NCBI RefSeq assembly: GCF_027853915.1 | Contig: NZ_JAQGLA010000051.1 | Coordinates: 1 to 50,723, forward strand | Source of the DNA: Saccharopolyspora oryzae | Lineage (GTDB): Bacteria; Actinomycetota; Actinomycetes; Mycobacteriales; Pseudonocardiaceae | Length of the DNA: 50,723 nucleotides | Reading direction: 5' to 3' | Shown here: piece after piece, positions 1-6,864 of the stretch | How positions within the stretch are numbered: position 1 is the first letter of the stretch | Layout of the letters: every line of letters starts with the position of its first letter | The notes under the pieces: generated by a model | What the model was told of the DNA's origin: nothing | Databases searched by the model: none | What the model saw: the letters and a program-made list of their open reading frames with translations, nothing else | Program-made: the position numbers and the translations under genes

Positions 1-30
1 AGTGGACGTCCGATTGCCATTGAAATTGCG
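1..30 (+). promoter_or_regulatory. Partial copy of the TTCCATTGAAAT bipartite element
   Basis: The segment GATTGCCATTGAAATTGCG at 12-30, preceded by GGACGTCC, matches the right half of the element at 36184-36230 and, in reverse complement, the one at 15863-15908. Only half is seen because the window starts here; the left half would lie before base 1. Probably an operator or promoter element for a gene outside the window or for DNA in the first 230 bases. Confidence 0.5.
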
Positions 31-67
31 GATGTTCTCCCCGACCGGACGACTTGTCCACATCCGG

Positions 68-93
68 CGGCGTGTCAGGCGCCCGACACGCCG
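68..93. terminator. GC-rich hairpin
   Basis: CGGCGTGTC (68-76) pairs with GACACGCCG (85-93) over an 8-base loop. It lies downstream of the leftward VOC gene that ends at 229 and could also end a rightward gene from outside the window. There is no U-tract, as is usual in actinomycetes. Confidence 0.4.
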
Positions 94-116
94 GGGTCCC
101 GACACGCCCGGGTGTG

Positions 117-134
117 CAGTTTCAATTGAAACTG
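117..134. promoter_or_regulatory. Palindromic operator candidate 1
   Basis: CAGTTTCAATTGAAACTG is a perfect 18-bp palindrome. An identical core recurs at 158-175, 41 bp away centre to centre (about four helical turns). The core TTTCAATTGAAA resembles the ATTTCCATTGAAAT units seen at 1-30, 15863-15908 and 36184-36230. Likely a dimeric repressor site; the regulator is unknown. Confidence 0.55.
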
Positions 135-155
135 TAAAACCCGGGCACGGCGGAG

Positions 156-177
156 CGCAGTTTCAATTGAAACTGCG
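156..177. promoter_or_regulatory. Palindromic operator candidate 2
   Basis: A perfect 22-bp palindrome with core CAGTTTCAATTGAAACTG, flanked by CG on each side. It is the second member of the pair whose first copy is at 117-134. No convincing gene starts just downstream on the plus strand, so its target is unclear. Confidence 0.55.
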
Positions 178-228
178 GATCACCTGGCTTCGGACGTACG
201 ATCTCCCGGGGAGGCATCGGGCGGTCGG

Positions 229-603
229 TCACTCCGGGGACATGACCTCGTAGAGATTGCCGGAGTCGTCTCGGAAGAACAGGCCTCGGGGACTCAGCGG
301 GTGGTCGATCCGGCCGTTCTCCGGTTCGAACGGGCTGTTGCCGAACGGCACGTCGCGATCCCGGAGGCGGGTGAGGACCTGGTCGAATTCCTCGGGCGCC
401 ACGTCGAATGCGAGGTGGTGGGGTTCGAGTTCCGGGGCCGTCATGAACTGCAAGGTCAGCGAATCGTTGACCTCGACCGGCGCGAACTTGCCGTCGAACC
501 CGTCCGGGGGCAGTCGGCGCAGGTCCAGGATCCCGGCCAGGAAATCAGCCGCAGCGGCGTTGTCCCGCGCGGGGACTATGGTGTGGTTCAAGGTGACGGT
601 CAT
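229..603 (-). CDS. VOC (glyoxalase/bleomycin-resistance fold) protein
   Basis: A 124-residue single-domain vicinal-oxygen-chelate protein. It opens with TLNHTIVPARDNAAAADF, the usual first beta strand and helix, and closes with FFRDDSGNLYEVMSP, the typical last strand with a Glu in metal-ligand position. His7, His60/61 and the final Glu are plausible metal ligands. The substrate cannot be read from sequence; the family includes dioxygenases, glyoxalases and drug-binding proteins. Its ATG overlaps the stop of the upstream TetR gene (ATGA), so the two are translationally coupled and this is the likely target or effector partner of that regulator. Confidence 0.85.
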   Translation of the reverse strand: MTVTLNHTIVPARDNAAAADFLAGILDLRRLPPDGFDGKFAPVEVNDSLTLQFMTAPELEPHHLAFDVAPEEFDQVLTRLRDRDVPFGNSPFEPENGRIDHPLSPRGLFFRDDSGNLYEVMSPE

Positions 604-1205
604 TCGTCCTCCCCCATCGCTCCGTGCAGGAAAACGCTTGCGATTTCAGCGGTTTCGAGGTCTTCCCCGCCCATCCGCGGCAGCGTGAACAGCATTCCGA
701 TGAACATCGCGGCCAGCTTCTCCGGCGGCAGCCGAAGCGACTGCCGCTCCGGCTCGAACAGCTCGGCCACCGCCTCCCGGATCTGCCGCATCGACTCCGC
801 GCGGTCGTCCTGGCGCGGCTGCTGCTGATCGCCGCGCGGGGCGCGCAGCTGCCCGGAGGCGTGCAGCGAGCCCAGCACGGCCCCCATCCGCTCCAAGTGC
901 GCCGACAGCGCATCGGCCGCATCGGCGAGCCGCTGCTCCAGCGGCTGGTCGACCGGTATCGAGGCGATCTCGCGCACCGCGTGCTCCGGCTCGACGACCT
1001 CGGCCACGCAGGCGGCCAGCAGCTCGTCCTTGTCCTCGAAGACCCGGAAGATCGTCGCCTCGCCGATCCCCGCCGCTCGCGCGACCTGCTTCGTGGTGAC
1101 CGCCGCGCCGTACTCGGCGACCAGCGGCAATGCGGCGGCGATGACCATCGCCCGCCGCTCCTCCGGACTCATCCCCGGCGCCCTGCGCCTCGTCGTCTCT
1201 GCCAT
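600..1205 (-). CDS. TetR/AcrR family transcriptional regulator
   Basis: About 201 residues. The N-terminal helix-turn-helix reads TTKQVARAAGIGEATIFRVF followed by the usual KDELL, which is diagnostic of TetR repressors; the C-terminal half is the variable ligand-binding and dimerisation domain. I chose the ATG at 1205, which has GGTGGG just upstream; two in-frame GTG codons at 1211 and 1214 are alternatives. Two palindromes lie immediately upstream (1218-1239 and 1249-1262), as expected for autoregulation. The VOC gene overlaps its stop codon and is presumably co-repressed. The ligand is unknown. Confidence 0.9.
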   Translation of the reverse strand: MAETTRRRAPGMSPEERRAMVIAAALPLVAEYGAAVTTKQVARAAGIGEATIFRVFEDKDELLAACVAEVVEPEHAVREIASIPVDQPLEQRLADAADALSAHLERMGAVLGSLHASGQLRAPRGDQQQPRQDDRAESMRQIREAVAELFEPERQSLRLPPEKLAAMFIGMLFTLPRMGGEDLETAEIASVFLHGAMGEDE

Positions 1206-1217
1206 GCCCACCACGGT

Positions 1218-1262
1218 ACGGAGTGAGCACTCACTCCGTCAAGAAAGAAGTGAGTGCTCACT
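1218..1262. promoter_or_regulatory. Twin TetR operators
   Basis: A 22-bp perfect palindrome at 1218-1239 has the core GAGTGAGCACTCACTC. A second palindrome, AGTGAGTGCTCACT, lies at 1249-1262. The centres are 27 bp apart. The GTGAGTG half-site is typical of TetR-family binding sites, and the position directly before the TetR start supports autorepression. Confidence 0.75.
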
Positions 1263-1284
1263 CCGATCCTGCCGGCTGGCCGCG

Positions 1285-1848
1285 TCAGGCCGGATCGGCG
1301 TAGCGCATCACCAGGGTTGCGGAGACGTCCTCCTCCAGCGCTTGGTAGACGTGGTCCACTCCACCGTCGAAGCGGATGTAATCGCCGGGACCGAGGGTTT
1401 CCGGGGCGGATTCCGGTCCGGTGACCAGGATTCCGGAGTGCACCAGCAGCTGCTCCACCACGCGGGGCCGATGCCCCGCGGACACGTACCTGGCGCCCGC
1501 CCGCGCGTGCAGGCGGTACACCTCCAGCCGCTGGCCGCCGGCGACCACCCGGTCCATCAGCTGCACGTCCACGACCTGCCCGGACAGGTCCGCGCCGCTC
1601 GCGCGGTTGACCACCACGGCGGACTCGGACCCGGGTTCGGACTCGGCGACCAGCAGCTGCCCCAGCGGGACGTCGAGGACGGTCGCCAGGGCGTAGAGGG
1701 TTTCCAGCGTCGGGTTGCGGCGGCCGGCTTCCAGCTCGGACAGCGTGCCCTTGCCGATCTCCGCCCGGCGCGCGGTCTCAGACAGCGACAACCCGCGCTC
1801 GGCGCGGGCCGCGCGCAGGTTCGCACCCACGACCTTGACCAGCTCCAC
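1285..1848 (-). CDS. XRE-family regulator with C-terminal cupin domain
   Basis: 187 residues. Residues about 8-63 form an HTH of the Cro/C1 type (LRAARAERGLSLSETARRA, then KGTLSELEAGRRNPTLETLY). Residues about 110-185 form a cupin barrel, with GPGDYIRFDGGVDHVY as the second cupin motif. Proteins of this build sense small molecules and control an adjacent transporter or catabolic gene. The GTG start at 1848 has AGGAGG 6 bases upstream. It is divergent from the benE-like gene (start 1900) with a 51-bp spacer holding a CGTTC-N8-GAACG dyad, so it probably regulates that transporter. Confidence 0.88.
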   Translation of the reverse strand: MELVKVVGANLRAARAERGLSLSETARRAEIGKGTLSELEAGRRNPTLETLYALATVLDVPLGQLLVAESEPGSESAVVVNRASGADLSGQVVDVQLMDRVVAGGQRLEVYRLHARAGARYVSAGHRPRVVEQLLVHSGILVTGPESAPETLGPGDYIRFDGGVDHVYQALEEDVSATLVMRYADPA

Positions 1849-1869
1849 CGCGTCCTCCTAGCATCGCTT

Positions 1870-1887
1870 CGTTCCATATACAGAACG
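1870..1887. promoter_or_regulatory. Dyad in the XRE/benE divergent promoter
   Basis: CGTTC (1870-1874) and GAACG (1883-1887) form an inverted repeat around an AT-richer centre, CATATACA, in the 51-bp gap between the two divergent starts. This is a plausible operator for the XRE-cupin regulator; the assignment is inference from position. Confidence 0.4.
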
Positions 1888-1899
1888 GGCGGGTTTCCT

Positions 1900-3072
1900 G
1901 TGCAGTTGCGCCAACGGCTCCCCACCGCTTCCGCGTCCACTCTGGTCGCCGGCGGTATCACCACGCTGGTCGGGGTGGTCAGCTCCGCCGCCATCGTCTT
2001 CCAGGCCGCCCGCGCGCTCGGCGCCGGACCCGCGGAGATCGCCTCCTGGATCCTCGCCCTGGGCGTGGGCATCGGTGTCACCTCGATCGCGCTGTCGCTG
2101 CGCTACCGGGCGCCCGTGGTCCTGGCCTGGTCGACGCCCGGTGCCGCTCTGCTGGCCGCGAGCGGTCACGGCGTCTCGATGTCCGAGGCCGTCGGCGCAT
2201 TCCTGCTGGCCGCAGCGCTGACCGTGGTGGTGGGGCTGACCGGGTGGTTCGAGCGCGCGGTGAACCTCATCCCCGCCTCGATCGCCTCCGCGCTGCTCGG
2301 CGGCGTGCTGCTGCAGTTCGGGATCGGCGTGTTCACCACCATGCAGGACCAGTTCTGGCTGGTCGCGGCGATGCTGGTGGGCTACCTGCTCGGCAAGCGC
2401 CTGCTGCCCCGCTACGCGGTGCTCGTCGCGCTGGTCGTCGGTGTCGCGATCGCCGCCGCGCAAGGCTCACTGCGCGGCGTGGAGTTCGCGCTGGCGACGC
2501 CGGTGTGGGTGTGGCCGAGCTGGTCGCTGCACACCACGATCAGCATCGCCATCCCGCTGTTCGTCATCACCATGACCTCGCAGAACCTGCCCGGCATGGT
2601 GACGCTGCGGGCGCACGGCTACTCGACTCCGGTGTCCCCGGTCCTGTCCTGGACCGGTGCGGTGAACGCGGTGCTCGCGCCGCTGGGCTGCTTCGGCATC
2701 AACTTGGCGGCGATCACCGCTGCGCTGTGCATGGGCCGCGACGCCCATGAAGACCCGGCGCAGCGCTACAAGGCCAGCATCGCCTCCGGCGCGTTCTACG
2801 TGCTGCTGGGGATTTTCGGCGCGACGCTGGGCAGTCTCATCGCGGCGTTCCCGCTGGCGCTGATCTCCGCATTGGCAGGGATCGGGCTGCTCGACACCAT
2901 CGGCGGATCGCTGGCCAAGGCCACCGAGGACGCCGACAGCCGGACCGCGGCGCTGATCGCGTTCCTGGTGACGGCTTCGGGGGTGGCGGTCCTGGGCATC
3001 GCGTCGGTGTTCTGGGGCCTGGTCGCCGGGATCGCCACCCACCTGATCACCCGGAAACCGGCGGCGGGCTGA
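1900..3072 (+). CDS. benE: BenE-family benzoate/H+ symporter-like transporter
   Basis: 390 residues with about 11-12 hydrophobic segments and few charged residues, matching the size of BenE proteins (about 390-400). Typical features are the N-terminal STLVAGGITTLVGVVSSAAI segment, a central PLFVITMTSQNLPGM stretch and GCFGINLAAITAALCMGRDA near residue 270. BenE members carry aromatic acids such as benzoate with protons, but no benzoate catabolic genes are adjacent, so the substrate may differ. I chose the GTG at 1900, preceded by GGGCGGG, because the open frame upstream overlaps the divergent regulator. A hairpin at 3074-3120 follows. Confidence 0.85.
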   Translation: MQLRQRLPTASASTLVAGGITTLVGVVSSAAIVFQAARALGAGPAEIASWILALGVGIGVTSIALSLRYRAPVVLAWSTPGAALLAASGHGVSMSEAVGAFLLAAALTVVVGLTGWFERAVNLIPASIASALLGGVLLQFGIGVFTTMQDQFWLVAAMLVGYLLGKRLLPRYAVLVALVVGVAIAAAQGSLRGVEFALATPVWVWPSWSLHTTISIAIPLFVITMTSQNLPGMVTLRAHGYSTPVSPVLSWTGAVNAVLAPLGCFGINLAAITAALCMGRDAHEDPAQRYKASIASGAFYVLLGIFGATLGSLIAAFPLALISALAGIGLLDTIGGSLAKATEDADSRTAALIAFLVTASGVAVLGIASVFWGLVAGIATHLITRKPAAG

Positions 3073-3073
3073 A

Positions 3074-3120
3074 GCGAACGGACCGTTCACGCCGCCGAAC
3101 GGGGCAAACGGTCCGTTCGC
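3074..3120 (+). terminator. Hairpin after benE
   Basis: GCGAACGGACCGTT (3074-3087) pairs perfectly with AACGGTCCGTTCGC (3107-3120); 14-bp stem, 19-base loop, starting one base after the stop codon. Confidence 0.65.
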
Positions 3121-3134
3121 CCCGCACCGGCGGC

Positions 3135-3162
3135 GGGCGGACCTCCCGCAGGAGTTCCGCCC
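3135..3162 (-). terminator. Hairpin after the secreted-protein gene
   Basis: GGGCGGA (3135-3141) pairs with TCCGCCC (3156-3162), with an inner CTCC/GGAG stem. It lies 16 bases beyond the leftward stop at 3178. Confidence 0.5.
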
Positions 3163-3177
3163 ACCTGATCAGCCGGG

Positions 3178-3813
3178 TCAGCCGATCGTCGTGGTCGTCA
3201 GGACCGGGTTGGGGTTGGGGAAGCACTTCGACGGCACGTTGGTGTCACCGATGATCGACGACACCACGGCGGTGAAGGTCAGACCCGGATCGTCGTAGCT
3301 GGTACCGGCCAGCTTCGTCTCGATCGTGCCGGAGTCCCCGGCGGTGAGGTGCGCGGTCACGGTGGGCAGCTCGAACTGCGAGCCGCCCGCGATCGGACCG
3401 TCCAGGTGCAGCGTGGCGGTGTTGCCTTCCACGGTGATCGTCGGCGGGTTCGGGCCGAGACCGGAACCGCCTGCCAGGTCGGCGGAGACGAACGTGGAGT
3501 TCGCCGGGATCGGGATCTTCAGGTCCATGTTCTCGACCCGCTTGACCGTGAACCCGTTGACGTCGCCGGGAATCGTGTTCACGGCCGGGTCGATCACGAT
3601 GTCCAGCGCGCCGCCGGGAGCGACGTTGGCCGGAGCCGTGACGTCCGCGCCCTGCTGCATGCTGAACTTCTGCTCGCCCACCGGGGACGCGCCGGAGCAG
3701 TCGAAGTTGATGTTGACGGCGGCCGCCAGGGCCTGCGGGCTCAGGGTCAGCGCCGCGGCCGCCGCCAGGGCGGCAGCGGTGGCGGCACGTCTACCACGGA
3801 GAAGGGACATCAT
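3178..3813 (-). CDS. Secreted protein of unknown function
   Basis: About 211 residues. An N-terminal signal peptide is clear: RGRR followed by a long Ala/Leu stretch and an Ala-x-Ala type cut near LSPQALAAAV. The mature part has two Cys (about positions 38 and 200, mature INFDCSG and PSKCFPN) that may form a disulfide, and beta-rich stretches without recognisable catalytic motifs. It resembles the approximately 200-residue exported proteins of mycobacteria and nocardiae that databases loosely call cyclases or dehydratases, but I cannot support an enzymatic role. I chose ATG at 3813 because GAGGTGAGG lies 4 bases upstream; the longer GTG at 3822 lacks a site. A TTACT-N4-AGTAA dyad lies about 60 bp upstream. 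Confidence 0.75.
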   Translation of the reverse strand: MMSLLRGRRAATAAALAAAAALTLSPQALAAAVNINFDCSGASPVGEQKFSMQQGADVTAPANVAPGGALDIVIDPAVNTIPGDVNGFTVKRVENMDLKIPIPANSTFVSADLAGGSGLGPNPPTITVEGNTATLHLDGPIAGGSQFELPTVTAHLTAGDSGTIETKLAGTSYDDPGLTFTAVVSSIIGDTNVPSKCFPNPNPVLTTTTIG

Positions 3814-4183
3814 TGGCCTCACCTCGCATTACTCGTGATGTGAAGGTGCTGGCCGCGCGGCGACCCGAATACTTACTGCCGAGTAAACTCGCCGTCAACG
3901 CGCGCCGACTTCCCACATTTCACATCGAGCACCCAGCGCCACGCGCCATCTTCCGGCACGCCGCGCGCAACCGCTGATCAGGTGGACGACGTTGCGACGA
4001 AGGAGTTCTCGCAACCTCGAAGTGCTCCAGATCACAACCCGGGGTGATCGCCCGGCTGCCGATGGAGGTAGTTGCACGCTCACCCTGACCGCCCGTTGCG
4101 GTGAACATCGCGGATTGGGCCGAACGGCGGTCCAGTGCGGCCGTTCCGACGAGAGCTGGCAACGCGGATCCGAGATCGACACC
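3814..4183. other. Intergenic region between divergent genes
   Basis: About 370 bp separate the secreted protein (leftward) from the LLM oxidoreductase (rightward). Apart from the dyad at 3873-3886 I see no RNA gene, repeat or credible short gene. Open frames crossing it are extensions of neighbouring frames without ribosome sites. Confidence 0.5.
3873..3886. promoter_or_regulatory. TTACT-GCCG-AGTAA operator candidate
   Basis: A 14-bp dyad with perfect 5-bp arms, about 60 bp before the start of the leftward secreted-protein gene, in its promoter region. The form is typical of TetR-type sites; the cognate regulator is not next to it. Confidence 0.45.
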
Positions 4184-5083
4184 ATGGTTCCCATGCGCCT
4201 TGGACTGACCGTTCCCCAGTTCGGCCCGTTCGCCGATCCGGCCCTGGTCCCGACGATGACCGCCGAAGCCGAAGCGCTCGGCTTCGAAAGCCTCTGGGCG
4301 GGCGAACGCGTGCACGCCGCCACCGACCCGATCACGCCGTACCCGGGCGGCACGATGCCCGAGCAGTTCCACCGCGGCCTCGACCCGATGCTGGTGCTGG
4401 CGCTGGCGGCGCACGCCACCGCGCACGCGCGGCTGGGCACCAGCACCCTCAACGCACCGCTGCACCCGCCGATCCACCTGGCCCGCAGCCTCGCCGGACT
4501 CGACCAGCTCAGCCGCGGCCGGGTCATCGCCGGGTTCGGGCTGAGCTGGTCGCGCGACGAGTACGACGCGGTCGCGGTGCCGTGGCGGGAACGCGGCGCG
4601 CGGTTGGACGAAACCCTCGACGTGCTGGCAGCTCTCTGGGCCGACGACCCGGTGCAGCACAGCGGCGAGTTCTGGACGATCAGCCCCGGCGACTTCCAGC
4701 CCAAACCGGCGCAGCAGCACCTGCCGATCTACCTGGGCGGGCTGTCCCCGGCGGCGCTGCACCGCATCGGTCGCCGTGCGGACGGCTGGCTGGGCGTGGC
4801 GTTGCCGCCGGAAGCACTGCGGGACGTGCTGGCCCGCATCGACGACCAGGCCCGGGCCGCCGGACGCGGACCGATCGCCACCGCGCTGCGGATCAACGCC
4901 AAGATCCAGCCGACGCCGACGGACGCACCGGGCACCGGACCGGTCGAACAGCTCGCGGACTACCTGCACGAAGTGGCCGAGCTGGGGGTCGCCGACGCGT
5001 TCGTGGACCTGCAGCTCACCACCTCGACCCCGGCGGAACTCCTGGACCTCGCCGCCGAGATCCGCAACGCCTTTCGGCCCTGA
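4184..5083 (+). CDS. LLM-class (probably F420-dependent) oxidoreductase
   Basis: About 299 residues with the luciferase-like monooxygenase fold: MRLGLTVPQFG at the N-terminus (first barrel strand), LGTSTLNAPLHPPIHLARS and LDQLSRGRVIAGFGLSWSRDE in the middle, then LDETLDVLAALW, all standard for actinobacterial members annotated as TIGR03619-like F420-dependent enzymes. Cofactor (F420 or FMN) is inferred from family. The substrate is unknown. ATG at 4184 has GAGAT upstream; ATG at 4193 (MRLGLT) is equally possible. It stands alone, 81 bp before the HAD gene, and an operator between them suggests a separate transcription unit. Confidence 0.85.
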   Translation: MVPMRLGLTVPQFGPFADPALVPTMTAEAEALGFESLWAGERVHAATDPITPYPGGTMPEQFHRGLDPMLVLALAAHATAHARLGTSTLNAPLHPPIHLARSLAGLDQLSRGRVIAGFGLSWSRDEYDAVAVPWRERGARLDETLDVLAALWADDPVQHSGEFWTISPGDFQPKPAQQHLPIYLGGLSPAALHRIGRRADGWLGVALPPEALRDVLARIDDQARAAGRGPIATALRINAKIQPTPTDAPGTGPVEQLADYLHEVAELGVADAFVDLQLTTSTPAELLDLAAEIRNAFRP

Positions 5084-5137
5084 ACACGCGGTGGCGGGTT
5101 CTCGCCGGTGATTCGGCGGGGCAGCACTAGCGCAACA

Positions 5138-5153
5138 TACCGGCTAGTCGGTA
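5138..5153. promoter_or_regulatory. ACCG..CGGT operator at the left end of the catabolic operon
   Basis: TACCGGCTAGTCGGTA is a 16-bp palindrome with one mismatched pair, ending 11 bp before the HAD start codon at 5165. It closely resembles ACCGACCAGTCGGT at 17614-17627, before the acyl-CoA synthetase. Such sites are typical of TetR repressors of acyl-CoA genes; the TetR gene at 13619-14236 is the nearest candidate. Confidence 0.7.
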
Positions 5154-5164
5154 CGGTCCTGGGC

Positions 5165-5836
5165 ATGGGTTCCGGCGATGCAACCTCCCCCGTCCGGGCG
5201 GTCGTCTTCGACTACGGCGGCGTGCTGACCACTTCCAGCCGTGCTGCGCTGCAGTCCTGGATGGAGCGGGAGAGCATCCGCCCGGAGACCTTCTCCGCCG
5301 CGCTCAAGGAATGGCTGTCGCGCAACGCACCGCCCGGCACCCCGATCCACCGGCTCGAAACCGGCGAGCTCAGCCCCGAGGACTTCAACCGCACCCTCGC
5401 GCAGCGGCTGCGCACCGTCGACGGCTCCCCCGTCGCCCCGGAAGGCCTGCTCCAGCGCATGTTCGCCCAGCTGCACAGCGAACCGGCCATGCTCGACCTG
5501 GTGCGCGTCCTGCGCGAGAACGGCGTCCGCACCGCGCTGCTGTCCAACAGCTGGGGCAACGACTACCCGTGGGACCTGCTCGACGGGCTGTTCGACCCCG
5601 CCGTCATCTCCGCCGAAGTGCAGCTGCGCAAACCCGACCCGCGGATCTACCGTCTGGTGCTGGACCAGCTCGACCTGCCCGCCGCGCAGACGGTGTTCGT
5701 CGACGACGGCGCCCCCAACGTCGAAGCCGCCGAACGCCTCGGCATGCGGGCGGTGCTGCACACCAGCGCCGCCGAAACCCGCGCCCGGTTCGCCGAACTC
5801 GTGCCGGGCGTCGTCCAGCAAGGCAAGGAGTTCTGA
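5165..5836 (+). CDS. HAD-superfamily (subfamily IA) hydrolase-like protein
   Basis: 223 residues. Motif I is [10 protein letters not shown] at residues about 12-21, motif II is ALLSNSWG near 120, motif III Lys lies in [10 protein letters not shown], and motif IV is [13 protein letters not shown]. The second Asp of the usual DxD in motif I is replaced by Gly (DYG), as in HAD domains of ACAD10-like proteins, so phosphatase activity is uncertain. The stop overlaps the start of the kinase-like gene (TGATG), and the acyl-CoA dehydrogenase follows, giving the HAD-APH-ACAD order found fused in animal ACAD10. ATG at 5165 was chosen because the upstream frame runs through the operator at 5138-5153. 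Confidence 0.85.
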   Translation: MGSGDATSPVRAVVFDYGGVLTTSSRAALQSWMERESIRPETFSAALKEWLSRNAPPGTPIHRLETGELSPEDFNRTLAQRLRTVDGSPVAPEGLLQRMFAQLHSEPAMLDLVRVLRENGVRTALLSNSWGNDYPWDLLDGLFDPAVISAEVQLRKPDPRIYRLVLDQLDLPAAQTVFVDDGAPNVEAAERLGMRAVLHTSAAETRARFAELVPGVVQQGKEF

Positions 5837-6864
5837 TGACCGCCCAACCGCTGCCCGGCCTCGACCTGGACCAGTTGCGCGCGCACCTCGACGCCGAACG
5901 GCCTGGCCTGCTCGCCGGGCCGCTGACCGGCGAACTCGTCCAAGGTGGACGGTCCAACCTGACCTACCTGGTCAGCGACGGGCAGCAGTGCTGGGTGGTG
6001 CGCCGGCCGCCGCTGGGCCACGTGCTGGCCACCGCGCACGACATGGGCCGCGAGTTCCGGGTGATGTCCGCGCTGGCCGGGACCGACGTGCCGGTCCCGC
6101 GCACGCACCTGCTCTGCGAGGACGACAGCGTGCTCGGCGCCCCGTTCTACGTCATGGAGTACGTGCCGGGCACCGTCTACCGCACCCCGGCGCTGACCGA
6201 GCAGCTGTCCCAGCAGCAGCGCGTCGAGCTGTCCTGGCAGTTGGTGGACGTGCTCGCCGACCTGCACTCGATCGACCCCGAGTCGGTCGGGCTGGGCGAT
6301 TTCGGCCGCCCGCAGGGGTTCCTGGAACGGCAGGTGCGCCGTTGGAGCAAGCAGCTGGCCGCCTCCCGCAGCCGCGACATCGACGGCATCGACGAGCTCG
6401 CCACCAGGCTCGCCGAGCACGTCCCCACCACGCCGCGCGCGGGCATCGTGCACGGCGACTACCGGCTGGACAACGTGATCGTCGGCGACGACCAGCAGAT
6501 CAAGGCCGTGCTGGACTGGGAGATGGCCACCGTCGGCGATCCGCTCACCGACCTCGGGCTGCTCGCGGTGTACTGGGAGGGCTTCAGCGGCATCGAGAGC
6601 AACCCGATCGCCAAGGGCATCGGCCCGGAGTACGGCTTCCCCACCGCCCGGGAGCTGCTGGACCGCTACGCCGAGCGCAGCGGCACCGATCTGTCCGAAC
6701 TGGACTGGTACCTGGCGTTCGGCTTCTTCAAGATCGCGGTGATCCTCGAGGGGATCCACTACCGCTTCATCCACGACCAGACCGTCGGCGAGGGCTTCGA
6801 CCACGTCGGTGCACTCGTCGCCCCGCTCGTCGCACAGGGTCTCGCCACCCTCAAGGAGGACTGA
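5836..6864 (+). CDS. APH-fold kinase, ACAD10/11-type (predicted 4-hydroxyacyl-CoA kinase)
   Basis: 342 residues of the aminoglycoside phosphotransferase/choline kinase fold. The N-lobe has [13 protein letters not shown] (nucleotide-loop region) and WVVRRPP with the ATP-binding Arg/Lys position. The catalytic loop is [14 protein letters not shown] (HGDxxxxN) and the metal site is [18 protein letters not shown]. These motifs match the kinase domain of ACAD10/ACAD11 and Pseudomonas LvaA, known to phosphorylate the 4-hydroxyl of 4-hydroxyacyl-CoAs. Coupled by a 1-base overlap to the HAD gene and to the dehydrogenase start at 6864. Function is by analogy; an antibiotic kinase role is unlikely given the context. 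Confidence 0.85.
   Translation: MTAQPLPGLDLDQLRAHLDAERPGLLAGPLTGELVQGGRSNLTYLVSDGQQCWVVRRPPLGHVLATAHDMGREFRVMSALAGTDVPVPRTHLLCEDDSVLGAPFYVMEYVPGTVYRTPALTEQLSQQQRVELSWQLVDVLADLHSIDPESVGLGDFGRPQGFLERQVRRWSKQLAASRSRDIDGIDELATRLAEHVPTTPRAGIVHGDYRLDNVIVGDDQQIKAVLDWEMATVGDPLTDLGLLAVYWEGFSGIESNPIAKGIGPEYGFPTARELLDRYAERSGTDLSELDWYLAFGFFKIAVILEGIHYRFIHDQTVGEGFDHVGALVAPLVAQGLATLKED

Noticed and set aside
117..177. A short CRISPR-like repeat pair
   Set aside because: Only two copies with a 23-bp spacer, each a perfect palindrome; no cas genes or further repeats.
2..253. An 83-codon open frame on the plus strand at the left edge
   Set aside because: It runs through a hairpin and two perfect palindromes, has no ribosome site and no recognisable motif; the DNA looks regulatory.
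5836..6864. Antibiotic (aminoglycoside/macrolide) kinase
   Set aside because: Family motifs alone would allow it, but coupling to a HAD and an ACAD10/11-type dehydrogenase makes an acyl-CoA kinase far more likely.
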